From Paenibacillus sp. MMS20-IR301 (GTDB lineage: Bacteria > Bacillota > Bacilli > Paenibacillales > Paenibacillaceae), in assembly GCF_032302195.1 (NCBI RefSeq), contig NZ_CP135275.1, positions 5,090,001-5,154,000 of the forward strand: DNA of 64,000 bases, read 5' to 3'. The notes beneath the pieces were generated by a model. That model was given only the letters and a program-made list of their open reading frames with translations. It was not told the origin of the DNA and made no database searches. Shown in pieces: positions 18,118 through 27,041 of this stretch (the stretch's first letter is position 1; every line of letters starts with the position of its first letter). Position numbers and translations under genes: made by a program.

Positions 18118-20361
18118 TCACGCCAGACGAAAAGTCATCAGCAGACAGTTCGCTATAAAAGCTGCCGCAGCGGCGGATTCCCCGCTGCGGCGCGCGGCAG
18201 GCGCCGTACTGCCGCTGTACGCCAGGGTCTCCCACTGGCGTACAAAGTCCCGGACGGCGGCGCGCAGCCGCCGGTCCTCGATCGCCAGGGAGTCGGCATA
18301 CTCCCTGGCGGTAACCCCGGGCGGCGGCGGCCCATACCGCGCCGCCAGCCCGTGCCAGGCCAGAGCGGCAGCGCGCAGCTGCCGCTCCCGGCTGAGCCGG
18401 CCGGCGCGCCGCAGCGCCGGCAGCAGGGCCAGGCTGCGCCGCCAGCGCACAGCGGCGGCCAGCAGCAGCGCCGCCACCGCAGGCGGCGCAAGGGAAGTGC
18501 CGCCCGCCTGCGGCAGGGCGGCGGACAAGCGGGCTTCCGGCGGCGCGGCGGAAGCCGCCGGGATTGCCTCCGCTGCGCCTGCGGCAGCGGCGGGGGCGGA
18601 AGCCGGGGTGGGATCGAAGGGAACCCACCCGGCGCCGGGGAAGTAGACCTCGGTCCAGGCGTGGGCATCGGCATCGGTCACGCTGTAACGCTGCGGGACG
18701 GAGCCCGCCACTGCGGTTCCGGGGCCGTAGCCCTGGACATAACGGGCCGGAATGCCGCTTGCGCGCAGCAGGACCGTCATGGCCGTGGCAAAATGAACAC
18801 AGTAGCCCTGCCGGGTCACAAAGAGGAAGTCATCGGCAAAATCGGCACCGGTCCCCGGCACCCTTGTCTGTAGCGTATAAGTATAATTTTGCTGCAGATA
18901 CTTTGCTATAGCGGCAGCAGCCTCGTAACGGTTAGCTGCGGCGGCGGTAAGCTGCTCCGCCATGGTCCGGACACGCTCCGGCAAAGCCGGGGGCAGCTGC
19001 AGATACAGGCTGCTTACAGCTTCCGGGTCTTCCCCCTGCTCTAAGCGCAGCACAGCCGGATCGCTTTCCGGCAGCACCGACTTCACCGTGTACTCCGTTA
19101 TGCGGGCGGAACCGTATGCTTCAGGCAGCCGGAAGCTGAGCTTCCCGGCACCGGCAAGCACGTAGCCAAGCAGGCTCCCGTCTGCCAGCCGGATATTCTG
19201 TACATCAATTACTGTACCTGCACCGAAGAGCGGCAGCCCGCCGGAGGAAGGGGCAGCGAACTGAATCCGCTGCAGGAGCGTCCCGCCCCGAGCGGCAGCC
19301 GGCGCTGATGCAGCCGGCTGCGCCGCCGGAAGACCCGTTAAACTAAGCGGGATATAGGAGGCGCCGCTCCGGATCCAGCGCCGGCCGTCGTAATAGGCGA
19401 TGCTCTCTCCGCGCAGGTAAGCCGGAGCGGCGGCCGTGACTGTCATTACCTCCGCCCGGCCCGGCGTTAACGGTATGCCGAGTTCCCCGTTCCCGGTGCT
19501 GTAGCCTGTGCTGCCGCCCCCGGTTCCGGCGGGTGACGCTTCCATTTGCGCCGCTGCCCAGCTCTCCAGCTTATATAAGACAGGCTGTATGGTTAAGGGG
19601 GTACCCGGTCTCGCTCCCAGTACCTGCCCGCCTGTCCAGGCGCCTGCCGTTACAATTGCCGCTGCCAGGAATGTCCAGGCTCCCCAGCGAATATAAGGCA
19701 GCGTATGCCTTCCTGTGTGCCCCTGCAGCCGGAGCAGTCCGCTTAGCGACTTCATCCACACAATGAGGCCAATTGCCCCCAGTACATCGCCTGCGGTATC
19801 CACTGCATAGACTATATCGAGCACCAGGAGATACACCAGGGTTACGCCTGTAAAGAGCGTAATGCTTCCTCTGTAAAGTGCTAATTGCTGGACAGAGGTT
19901 ACCAGAAGCCCCCAGCCAAGCACCAGAATCAGCAGCCGGCTGTCCTCGCTCAGCGCAGATACCCTTCCCGACAGAAGCTGGAGGACATCCTCCCGGATCA
20001 TGGCTGTATAGAGCTTCAGCCAGTTAACTCCTTCACCCGCTGCGCAAAGATCGAACCAGGTCAGCAAGATCAGCAGAACCTGCCCGGCAGCCTGCAACAG
20101 GCGGGGAAGCTGGAGACAGCCCCAGATTAGCAGCACTGCAGCCGATACCATCAGAATTCGCAGCAATTCTGCAGTATCTTCCGGTACATCCAGCCGCTGC
20201 AAGGGCAGCAGCCACTCCAGGAACATCCCCATAATTGCCAAAGAGAACAGCCCGCGATAATACAGTGGACTGCTCCCTCTTACCCCGTCATCCTCCGCCT
20301 CTTGCCCCCTGCCGGCTGCCGGGAGCTCTCTAGCCTGATGTCGGCTTGCCTGGTGGTCCAT
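18118..20361 (-). CDS. yebA: TgpA-like membrane transglutaminase (YebA homologue)
   Basis: A 747-residue membrane protein. The start at ATG 20359-20361 behind GGAG is preferred over a longer frame to 20400, and overlaps the yeaD-like gene by about 30 bases. About six N-terminal helices (50-230) precede a periplasm-side domain. The transglutaminase core lies near 500-600, with Cys in RQGYCVHFATAMTV, His in DAHAWTEVYFPG and Asp in WVPFDPTP. One further helix and a DUF4129-like cytoplasmic tail follow. Function in the wall or in protein processing is not established. The Ala/Pro-rich part encoded at about 18.18-18.63 kb is much richer in GC than its surroundings. In Bacillus subtilis it sits between yeaD and guaA, as here. 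Confidence 0.9.
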   Translation of the reverse strand: MDHQASRHQARELPAAGRGQEAEDDGVRGSSPLYYRGLFSLAIMGMFLEWLLPLQRLDVPEDTAELLRILMVSAAVLLIWGCLQLPRLLQAAGQVLLILLTWFDLCAAGEGVNWLKLYTAMIREDVLQLLSGRVSALSEDSRLLILVLGWGLLVTSVQQLALYRGSITLFTGVTLVYLLVLDIVYAVDTAGDVLGAIGLIVWMKSLSGLLRLQGHTGRHTLPYIRWGAWTFLAAAIVTAGAWTGGQVLGARPGTPLTIQPVLYKLESWAAAQMEASPAGTGGGSTGYSTGNGELGIPLTPGRAEVMTVTAAAPAYLRGESIAYYDGRRWIRSGASYIPLSLTGLPAAQPAASAPAAARGGTLLQRIQFAAPSSGGLPLFGAGTVIDVQNIRLADGSLLGYVLAGAGKLSFRLPEAYGSARITEYTVKSVLPESDPAVLRLEQGEDPEAVSSLYLQLPPALPERVRTMAEQLTAAAANRYEAAAAIAKYLQQNYTYTLQTRVPGTGADFADDFLFVTRQGYCVHFATAMTVLLRASGIPARYVQGYGPGTAVAGSVPQRYSVTDADAHAWTEVYFPGAGWVPFDPTPASAPAAAAGAAEAIPAASAAPPEARLSAALPQAGGTSLAPPAVAALLLAAAVRWRRSLALLPALRRAGRLSRERQLRAAALAWHGLAARYGPPPPGVTAREYADSLAIEDRRLRAAVRDFVRQWETLAYSGSTAPAARRSGESAAAAAFIANCLLMTFRLA

Positions 20362-21733
20362 AGTACTCCGCCTCCTTGTGCACCTGCGCAGGAGATACAT
20401 CGTTCAGACAATGAATCCGGGCACCCAGCCGCATCAGGCTTCCGGCTATGGTTCCCGCCGGTTTCTGTACTGGAGCTCCGCCGCCGCCATTGCCCGGGGA
20501 AGGCAAATCCCAGACATAATACAGCTCTACCTTAAGCCCCTGGACCAAATAGCGGGCAAGCGTCCGCGCCGCCGCCTCCTCAAGCCGTCCGGTAATGACC
20601 GAAACCGTCATCCCGGGAATCCAGCTCCGCGAAGCATCTTCAAGCAGCCTGCTGAGGCTCTGTGTGCCTGTTGGTGTAATCTCGGTCAAGAGATTCTGCA
20701 CTCTGCCGGGAATTTGCCCCAGCCCTTCATGCCGGGCCATTCCCTCAGGCCAGCCGCCGCTGTAGAGCTGAATGTATGCCCCCGTGCGCTCGGCCGTCAG
20801 CAGCATTCCCATTGCTGCAGAAACCGCCTGCTCGAAGGCAGGCATAACCGCGGCGCGCTGCCCGCGCGGAACAAGGGCGCCATAAGGAATCTCATAATCC
20901 TCCGGGCTGTTCGCAAGCACAATGCAGTTCATCCTTCCGGCTTCCCGTTCTGGTGTCTTACTCTGCAGCGTTCCCTTCCGGGCACTGCTCTTCCAGTGAA
21001 TCCGGCTAAGCGGATCACCGGGGGCATAGTCACGGATATCCGCAGCTTCTGCGCTGCCCTGCTTCCCGCGCCCCGGAAGCACATACTCACCCGGCAGCGG
21101 GTGACTATCAGGCCGCATCCAGCCCGTATAGAGCGCCCGGGGGAGGACCCTAAAGCTCTCACGGCCGGTCTGGCGCCAGCCGCCTGTGAACAGGCCCGGC
21201 AAGTCTCCCCAGACCAGGCTGCTGCTGTTAAGCCGGTGTACACCTCTGGAGACAGACTCCAGTGTATAGGTATAGGTGAAGGAGCGGCGGAACCCGGGGA
21301 AGAGCAGCTCCTTATGGCCTCCCCCGCTCCACTCATCTGTAACAATGATCCAGGGAAGCGGAATTGTGGAGACAAAGCGGATCTGCACTTTAACGGTAAC
21401 GTTATCTCCGGCTGAGGGCCGGGGAGGTGATACTGTACGGAGGACAGTTAACTTCCGCGGACCGCAGAGCTGCAGCAGCAGGCCGCCAAGGCTTACCAGT
21501 CCGCATGTAATCAGAAGCAGCAGCAGGGATTCGCCGCCCCGCCACAGGTACAGCCCAAGCGCGAGGGCAATCAGGGCCAGCATCCGCCCCCACTCCCATA
21601 GGGCACTGCGGGGATGCTGCCGCTGCTGCTTCTCCGCCTCGGGCTGCCCGTTGCGGTTCTCTTGTTTAGGTTCTTGCGCTTTCTGATCCAGCAAGGATGA
21701 AGAGGACAAAGAGGACACCCTTCCTTCGGTCAT
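20330..21733 (-). CDS. yeaD: DUF58 (vWA-like) membrane protein, YeaD homologue
   Basis: A 467-residue protein with a charged cytoplasmic N-tail and two adjacent membrane helices (about 45-90). A beta-rich region follows, then the DUF58 signature IRDYAPGDPLSRIHWKSSAR (about 235-255) leading into a von Willebrand A-like domain. DUF58 proteins usually work with a MoxR AAA+ ATPase and a TgpA-like transglutaminase. The transglutaminase is next, but the MoxR gene (yeaC in Bacillus subtilis) is not upstream here, where a deacetylase lies instead. Confidence 0.88.
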   Translation of the reverse strand: MTEGRVSSLSSSSLLDQKAQEPKQENRNGQPEAEKQQRQHPRSALWEWGRMLALIALALGLYLWRGGESLLLLLITCGLVSLGGLLLQLCGPRKLTVLRTVSPPRPSAGDNVTVKVQIRFVSTIPLPWIIVTDEWSGGGHKELLFPGFRRSFTYTYTLESVSRGVHRLNSSSLVWGDLPGLFTGGWRQTGRESFRVLPRALYTGWMRPDSHPLPGEYVLPGRGKQGSAEAADIRDYAPGDPLSRIHWKSSARKGTLQSKTPEREAGRMNCIVLANSPEDYEIPYGALVPRGQRAAVMPAFEQAVSAAMGMLLTAERTGAYIQLYSGGWPEGMARHEGLGQIPGRVQNLLTEITPTGTQSLSRLLEDASRSWIPGMTVSVITGRLEEAAARTLARYLVQGLKVELYYVWDLPSPGNGGGGAPVQKPAGTIAGSLMRLGARIHCLNDVSPAQVHKEAEYYGPPGKPTSG

Positions 21734-21913
21734 AGATTAGCTCCGCGCCGGCCGTTATACTTCAGGCATTGCGCTTTCAGGAGCCTATTATTATCTATTC
21801 TTCCCACGAAAAAGGGTGCCCAGACATTCTATTCAGCAAGCTGTATGTCTGCTGTTCACTATAGCCTGACTGTCATCGCGTTAAATATTAAACCTGATAC
21901 TGCTGACACAGCT

Positions 21914-23335
21914 TCAGGAAGCCTTCACTCTTCGCTCCTCAGCATTCACACTGGCCTCCACAGGAGGATGACCTGCCGCTTCAAGTAAATCGCGCAGAGG
22001 TACCCATAGAGCGGAACCCAGAAGCTGCACACTTGTTGTCTTGGACTTTTCCGTACCGTCCGGCCCGACCACCAGCATCCGCTGCTGCCTGGAATCTACA
22101 ATGAGCGTCCGGCCATTCCAGACCACTCTGCCGCTTCGGGTGGCAGTATCCCAGCCGACCTCCCCGCCCAGCCGTTCTACAGCCGTGCGGAGCGGCACAT
22201 AATATTGCCCGCTGCGGATGCTGTATTCCCCGGGGGTAAGCTTCGTTTCCAGCTTTCCGACCTCAAGCGCAAGCGGTTTGCCGGGCGCAAACAATTCAGC
22301 GTTCGGAACAATATTAGCGGAGACCCAGGCCGTAGACGGCTTGCTCCGCTGCAGGGCTGTTGCCCGTGCGGAGACCCTGAACTGTACCGGCTCACTTTGT
22401 GCATCCAGCACCTCAAACTGGTAACCGGCGGCTTTGTAGCGCTCAATAATTGCCGGCAGCGCCTTGGCGCTCTGCTCATGGCCTGAACCGTCATGCAGCA
22501 GCAGGATTACCCTGGAGGACGTAAGATCAGCCACCGAATTGCGTACGATCTCTGCTGACGGTACTCCCCGGCGGCTGGAATCCCCGCTGTCGGCCGTCCA
22601 GTCCATAACCGTATAACCTGCCTGCTTCAGCAGATAAAAGTATGTCGCATCGAAATGGCCAAAGGTACCGCCGGGCGCACGGACAAGCTGCGGGCGGACC
22701 CCTGTGATTACTCTGACCGTTTCTTCGGTCTGTTTGATCTGCCGCCAAAATTCTGTGAAGCTGCTATATAAATCATGATAATTATGATTATAGGTATGAT
22801 TGCCGATGGCATGCCCCTGCTCCCAGATCGCATTGATCAGCTCAGGACGGCTTGCAGCCTGATCTCCAAGTACAAAGAAGGTAGCCTTCACGTCCTGCTG
22901 CTTCAGAATCTTCAGCACTTCCGGGGTTACGGCACTCGGGCCATCATCAAAGGTGAGGTATACGGTCTTCTGCCCCGGACTGGGTACTGCAGCAGGACTA
23001 GATTTGGCTGCAGCGGCAGATACTTGTTGTACCGGAGAGGCTTGCCCGCCAGAGGCTGATCCGGCTTCCGGGGAGACGGAATGCAGCAGCTGCACCGGCT
23101 CTGCGCCGGCTGCTTGAACCGCGGGTGCGGGCAAATCTTGCGCCGGGACACCGAGAAGATTATTCTTAGAAGATACAGATATTGCATTGCCTGCTCCGGC
23201 GTGCCGGGAGAAGGTCTCCCCTGAAGCGGCAGATTGCCCTTTCTCCCCGCAGGCTGACAAATTTAATATTATTGCAGTTACCAGTAACCCGCGGATGATT
23301 AATCTGCAGATCGGATTTACCCGGCATTCCTTCAT
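21914..23335 (-). CDS. Lipoprotein polysaccharide deacetylase with copper amine oxidase-like stalk domain
   Basis: A 473-residue exported lipoprotein. The start at ATG 23333-23335 has GGAGGT in good spacing. A signal segment ends in lipobox LSAC-G (about 23-27), then a low-complexity linker runs to about 125. The NodB deacetylase domain (about 128-325) has TFDDGPS, HTYNHNYH, RAPGGTFG and ILLLHDG, covering the metal-binding and catalytic residues. The C-terminal domain (about 345-470) resembles the copper amine oxidase N-terminal family often used for wall attachment in Paenibacillus. It likely deacetylates peptidoglycan or another wall glycan outside the cell. Confidence 0.9.
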   Translation of the reverse strand: MKECRVNPICRLIIRGLLVTAIILNLSACGEKGQSAASGETFSRHAGAGNAISVSSKNNLLGVPAQDLPAPAVQAAGAEPVQLLHSVSPEAGSASGGQASPVQQVSAAAAKSSPAAVPSPGQKTVYLTFDDGPSAVTPEVLKILKQQDVKATFFVLGDQAASRPELINAIWEQGHAIGNHTYNHNYHDLYSSFTEFWRQIKQTEETVRVITGVRPQLVRAPGGTFGHFDATYFYLLKQAGYTVMDWTADSGDSSRRGVPSAEIVRNSVADLTSSRVILLLHDGSGHEQSAKALPAIIERYKAAGYQFEVLDAQSEPVQFRVSARATALQRSKPSTAWVSANIVPNAELFAPGKPLALEVGKLETKLTPGEYSIRSGQYYVPLRTAVERLGGEVGWDTATRSGRVVWNGRTLIVDSRQQRMLVVGPDGTEKSKTTSVQLLGSALWVPLRDLLEAAGHPPVEASVNAEERRVKAS

Positions 23336-23444
23336 CTTCTCTACCTCCAGCATTCTATTGACGGATTCGCGTCATTTGGTAGATTGTATGAAGACAAGCC
23401 CCAAATTAGAATTAGGCAAGCTGCCTGCGGAGTGTGAATAATGT

Positions 23445-24125
23445 ATGGAAATGCTGAAATGGATACAGGAATTGTTCGCCAGCTACGGATACAGCGTATT
23501 GTTCTTTGGACTTCTGCTGGAATTTATCGCCCTGCCCTTTCCGGGAGAGACTACTATGGCCTTCGCCGGCTTTCTGTCCTATACCGGAAGGCTTGATTTC
23601 TTTGCACTCGTTATTGTTGCCCTGGCCGGAACCACCGCCGGCATGACCATTACCTATTTCATCGGGCTTAAAGCGGGACTGCCGTTCATCCAGCGCTACG
23701 GCAAATGGTTCCTCTTCTCTCCGGCCAAGCTCGCCAAAACCCAGCACTGGTTTGAACGTTATGGCGCCGGGCTGATCTCCATCGGTTACTTCATTCCCGG
23801 CGTCCGCCATTTCACCGGCTATTTCGCCGGCATCATCGCCCTGCCTTTCCGCAAATTCGCTGTATATGCTTATGGCGGTGCATTATTCTGGGTGCTCCTG
23901 TTTCTCGGTATCGGCAAAATTTTCGGGCCGCAGTGGACCGGGATCTTTCACCTATTCGAAACCTATGCCCTCTGGATGATCTCAGGCGTGGCAGCCATCG
24001 CCGTGCTTATTATTGTGTACCGTTACCGCAGTGCCATCCGCCTCCGGCTGCTCCGGCGCAGTTCCGTTACTCCGCTTGAGGCTGAAGTGAAAGTGAAGGT
24101 CAAGGAATCCTCCAAAAGCCGCTGA
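23445..24125 (+). CDS. DedA family membrane protein
   Basis: A 226-residue polytopic protein of the DedA/SNARE-associated family, implicated in flipping undecaprenyl phosphate or phospholipids. Signature elements: LEFIALPFPGETTMAFAGFL (about 26-45), GTTAGMTITYFIGLKAG, and the FIPGVRHFTGYFAG motif with its conserved Arg (about 115). The C-tail is basic. The ribosome site is weak (GGAG about 12 bases upstream). It converges with the MFS gene, leaving only six bases between stop codons and no separate terminator visible. Confidence 0.92.
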   Translation: MEMLKWIQELFASYGYSVLFFGLLLEFIALPFPGETTMAFAGFLSYTGRLDFFALVIVALAGTTAGMTITYFIGLKAGLPFIQRYGKWFLFSPAKLAKTQHWFERYGAGLISIGYFIPGVRHFTGYFAGIIALPFRKFAVYAYGGALFWVLLFLGIGKIFGPQWTGIFHLFETYALWMISGVAAIAVLIIVYRYRSAIRLRLLRRSSVTPLEAEVKVKVKESSKSR

Positions 24126-24131
24126 GCCGCC

Positions 24132-25403
24132 CTATTCTTGGTGCAGCTTGTTCCCGCTGCTCTGCAGCAGGAAATATCCTCCCAGCAGCAGGGCGATCCC
24201 GGCAAAACCGGCTCCGCCCGCAAAGCCCAGCATCCGGGGCTCCACATAATCAAGCAGCCAGCCGGCGGTAAGCATAGAGAGGCCAAGAAGGGTGCCGCTC
24301 ACCGCAGCAAGCAGCCCGAATACAGCCGGCTGCAGCACAGCCGGCGTCTCCCGCATCACCAGCGTATCCAGGCTTGCATTACCGATTCCTCCGGCCAGAG
24401 ACAGCACAATGTACAGAAGAAATACTGTAATAAAGTGGCCGGCATTACTGATTGCCATCAGCAGAACCCCCTCCAGCAGCAGCCCGCAGAGCGCCACGGC
24501 CAGCAGCCTGGTACGAAGCAGCCGGCCGGCAAAAAAGCTCAGGCTAAGCCCAATCCCGAGCGCCGCATAGAACGCCCCTACTCCACTGTCCCCGGCCCGG
24601 AAGACCTGTATGGCATAGACACTGATCAGAACATTGTCCCAGCCGTTAATTATCGGCACAAGCAGTTCATAGCACAGGACAATCTGCAGCACCAGGCTGC
24701 CCGCAATCAGCTTCCGCAAAGCCCGCCGCCGGGGAGGCCCGGCAGTCAGGCTTAAGGAACTCCCCGTGCTTCCTGCCTGTGCAGATTGCACAACGTTGTT
24801 ATTATCTCTGACGGCCGCTGAGCTTCCGTGCGGAATACCCATAATCAGCAGACCGGCCGTGAGGAAAGACACCGCGTTCATCACAAAGGCCAGATCCGGA
24901 CCGAAGTAGAATGAGACGAGCCCCCCGGTAAAAGCGCCCAGTATAAGCACGCAGCCGTTCAGCAGCTGCTCTAGACCGTTAATCCGCAGTAAATCCTCCG
25001 GCGCAGCCAGCAGCGGAATATAGGATTTGCGTACCGGGCTATAGACTGCCTCGCCTGCAGCCATCACGAAGCCGCCGGCATACACCAGCCACAGCATTTC
25101 CTTGCCGTCCACAAGCATTAGGGATAAGGCTACAGGCACACGCAGGAAATCAACCGTCATCATGATGCCTTTGCGCGGAAGCCTGCTTGCCAGCAGCCCG
25201 CCAAGCGGTGCCATGAACAAATAAGGCAATACCCTCACTCCAAGCGATATGCCTACAGCCATTCCTGAACCGGTTAAATGAAGCACCAGCGCCAGCATGG
25301 CAATACTGCTGAACCGGTCACCGATACCGTTGATCAGGCCGGCAGCGAACAGCCGCCGGTACCCTCTATTGTTCCCCGTAAATAATCTTAAGCTGGCAGT
25401 CAT
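24132..25403 (-). CDS. MFS transporter
   Basis: A 423-residue major facilitator protein with about 12 helices. It has the family-like loop LGGLLASRLPRKGIMM between helices 2 and 3, and a short hydrophilic central loop (about 190-225). The start has GAGGAG in good position. The organisation resembles drug or metabolite exporters of the enterobactin exporter-like group, but no substrate can be read. It is transcribed divergently from a WYL-domain regulator across a 138-base AT-rich gap, suggesting control by that neighbour. Confidence 0.88.
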   Translation of the reverse strand: MTASLRLFTGNNRGYRRLFAAGLINGIGDRFSSIAMLALVLHLTGSGMAVGISLGVRVLPYLFMAPLGGLLASRLPRKGIMMTVDFLRVPVALSLMLVDGKEMLWLVYAGGFVMAAGEAVYSPVRKSYIPLLAAPEDLLRINGLEQLLNGCVLILGAFTGGLVSFYFGPDLAFVMNAVSFLTAGLLIMGIPHGSSAAVRDNNNVVQSAQAGSTGSSLSLTAGPPRRRALRKLIAGSLVLQIVLCYELLVPIINGWDNVLISVYAIQVFRAGDSGVGAFYAALGIGLSLSFFAGRLLRTRLLAVALCGLLLEGVLLMAISNAGHFITVFLLYIVLSLAGGIGNASLDTLVMRETPAVLQPAVFGLLAAVSGTLLGLSMLTAGWLLDYVEPRMLGFAGGAGFAGIALLLGGYFLLQSSGNKLHQE

Positions 25404-25541
25404 TGTTTATGCTCCTCATTTAATTATATAATTATATAATTATCTAATTAGATGTTAATATAATATATAAATTGAAGCAATGTTTTATTTCCTGCAATTT
25501 GCTAAACTTAAGCCATTCCATTGAAAGCAGGTGCTTCTCTT
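25404..25541. promoter_or_regulatory. Divergent AT-rich control region
   Basis: The gap between the MFS gene and the WYL regulator contains the AT-only dyad TAATTATATAATTA repeated in overlapping form (about 25422-25450) and further AT runs. Both promoters must lie here. The dyads are candidate operator sequences, though AT-only palindromes arise easily by chance. Confidence 0.45.
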
Positions 25542-26525
25542 GTGAAGATAGACCGGTTGCTCTCGATTGTTATTCTGCTGCTCAACCGGCCGCTGGTTCA
25601 GGCCAAGGAGCTGGCCGATATGTTCGAGGTCTCTGTGCGCACGATTTACCGTGATATAGACAGCATTAACAACGCAGGCATTCCCGTTGTCACGTACCAG
25701 GGCTCAGGCGGCGGCATTGGCCTTATGCAAGGCTACCGGCTGGACCGCAACGTTCTTTCCCAGAAGGAGCTGGCTGATATCTTTAATGCGCTGCAGAGCG
25801 TCTCTTCCTACGGCGGAGAAGAGCATCAGCTCCTGATGGAGAAGATCAGCAGCGTGATTCCTCCCTCCCAAACCGCCGCTTTCCGCAGCAAAACTACCCA
25901 AATGATCGTCGACTTCTCCCCTTGGGGGCTGATGGGTCCGCTTGAGCAGCGGCTCAGCCTGCTGAAGGAAGCGCTGGAGGGCAATTCCGTTGTGTCCTTC
26001 GAATATGTTTCCGCGGACGGCCGGGGCAGCAAACGCATAGTCGAGCCTTATACACTGGTACTCAAAGGCCAGAGCTGGTACTTATACGGATTCTGCACAG
26101 AACGCCGGGATTTCCGGCTCTTCAAGCTGCTGCGGATGAAGGCGCTGGTGAAGGAGCAGGAGCATTATGTCCGCCAGGATATTCCGCTGAAGGAGCTGCC
26201 TTGGAGTGACGGCTGGAAGGAGCCGCAGAACACCGAGGCGCTTACGCTGCATTTCCCGGCCTGGGGAAAACATCTTGCCGAGGAATACTTCGACTCCGAG
26301 GAGCTGCAGCCGGATGGCAGCGGCGGCTATAGGCTGACCGTCCATTATCCGGAGAACGACTGGCTGCTGGGCTTTCTGCTAAGCTTCGGAACAGCGCTGG
26401 AGGTGCTTGCACCGGAGCATATCCGCCGCAGGCTGGGAGAGCTGGCCGGAGGAGTAGCCGCCCGGTACAGCAGCAGCCTTGCGCAGCCGGAGCCTTCTGC
26501 TCCTCCGCCACCGGCAAGGATGTAA
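25542..26525 (+). CDS. HTH-WYL transcriptional regulator (YafY-like)
   Basis: A 327-residue regulator. The start is probably GTG 25542-25544 behind GCAGGTG; a TTG at 25521 is an alternative giving 334 residues. The N-terminal winged helix (about 1-65) has KIDRLLSIVILLLNRPLVQA and VSVRTIYRDIDSINNAG. The WYL domain (about 135-215) has the eponymous residues in GQSWYLYGFCTERRDFRLF. A C-terminal WCX-like extension follows. WYL domains bind nucleic acids or small ligands in many regulators. The adjacent divergent MFS gene is its likely target. Confidence 0.88.
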   Translation: MKIDRLLSIVILLLNRPLVQAKELADMFEVSVRTIYRDIDSINNAGIPVVTYQGSGGGIGLMQGYRLDRNVLSQKELADIFNALQSVSSYGGEEHQLLMEKISSVIPPSQTAAFRSKTTQMIVDFSPWGLMGPLEQRLSLLKEALEGNSVVSFEYVSADGRGSKRIVEPYTLVLKGQSWYLYGFCTERRDFRLFKLLRMKALVKEQEHYVRQDIPLKELPWSDGWKEPQNTEALTLHFPAWGKHLAEEYFDSEELQPDGSGGYRLTVHYPENDWLLGFLLSFGTALEVLAPEHIRRRLGELAGGVAARYSSSLAQPEPSAPPPPARM

Positions 26526-26637
26526 ATACAATTTTCCATTTCAGCCTCATTGAACCTGAATCTATGCTGTCAGGTTTACACGGTTATACTGGACAAGAAG
26601 AGGCGGCATAGACTGCCCGAATCCTGGAGGAGTGTGG

Positions 26638-26937
26638 ATGATGGAGACGAAATCAGCGGGACAGCCTGAAGGTTTATTCTGCCAAAGCTGCGGTATGCCG
26701 GTTGAGAGTGCAGAGCTGCAGGGTACTGACAAGGCAGGCAACAAAGTTGAGGACTACTGCATGTATTGTTATGAGCAAGGCGAATTTAAACAGCCGAATA
26801 TTACTTTGCAGGAGATGACCGATCTCTGTGCCGGATATCTGATTGAGGAAGGCATGGACGAAGCAGCGGCACGCCAGATGCTGAATGCTTCCCTGCCGCT
26901 GCTGAAACGCTGGAGCACAGGTACTCCTGTGCACTGA
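26638..26937 (+). CDS. Small zinc-ribbon domain protein
   Basis: A 99-residue cytoplasmic protein. The start at 26638 (or 26641) follows GGAGG at 7-10 bases. An N-terminal zinc ribbon is formed by FCQSCGMPVE and, about 25 residues later, DYCMYCYEQGEF, giving two CxxC knuckles. The remainder is helical, with EMTDLCAGYLIEEGMDEAAARQ read as a UBA-like helix region by eye. This matches a family of putative zinc-ribbon proteins of unknown function common in Firmicutes. Confidence 0.82.
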   Translation: MMETKSAGQPEGLFCQSCGMPVESAELQGTDKAGNKVEDYCMYCYEQGEFKQPNITLQEMTDLCAGYLIEEGMDEAAARQMLNASLPLLKRWSTGTPVH

Positions 26938-26971
26938 GGGCTGCAAATACCCCAACTCTCAACTTATAAAA

Positions 26972-27013
26972 AGGGACGCCCCGGCAACCTTTACGGTCAC
27001 ACGGGACGTCCCT
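26972..27013. terminator. Terminator between zinc-ribbon gene and MFS exporter
   Basis: AGGGACGCC and GGACGTCCCT form a stem with one mismatch and a long loop, flanked by AAAAA and CTTTT. It suits both the plus-strand zinc-ribbon gene and the minus-strand exporter. Confidence 0.7.
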
Positions 27014-27041
27014 CTTTTACTGATCACTGCTTATAGATAGA

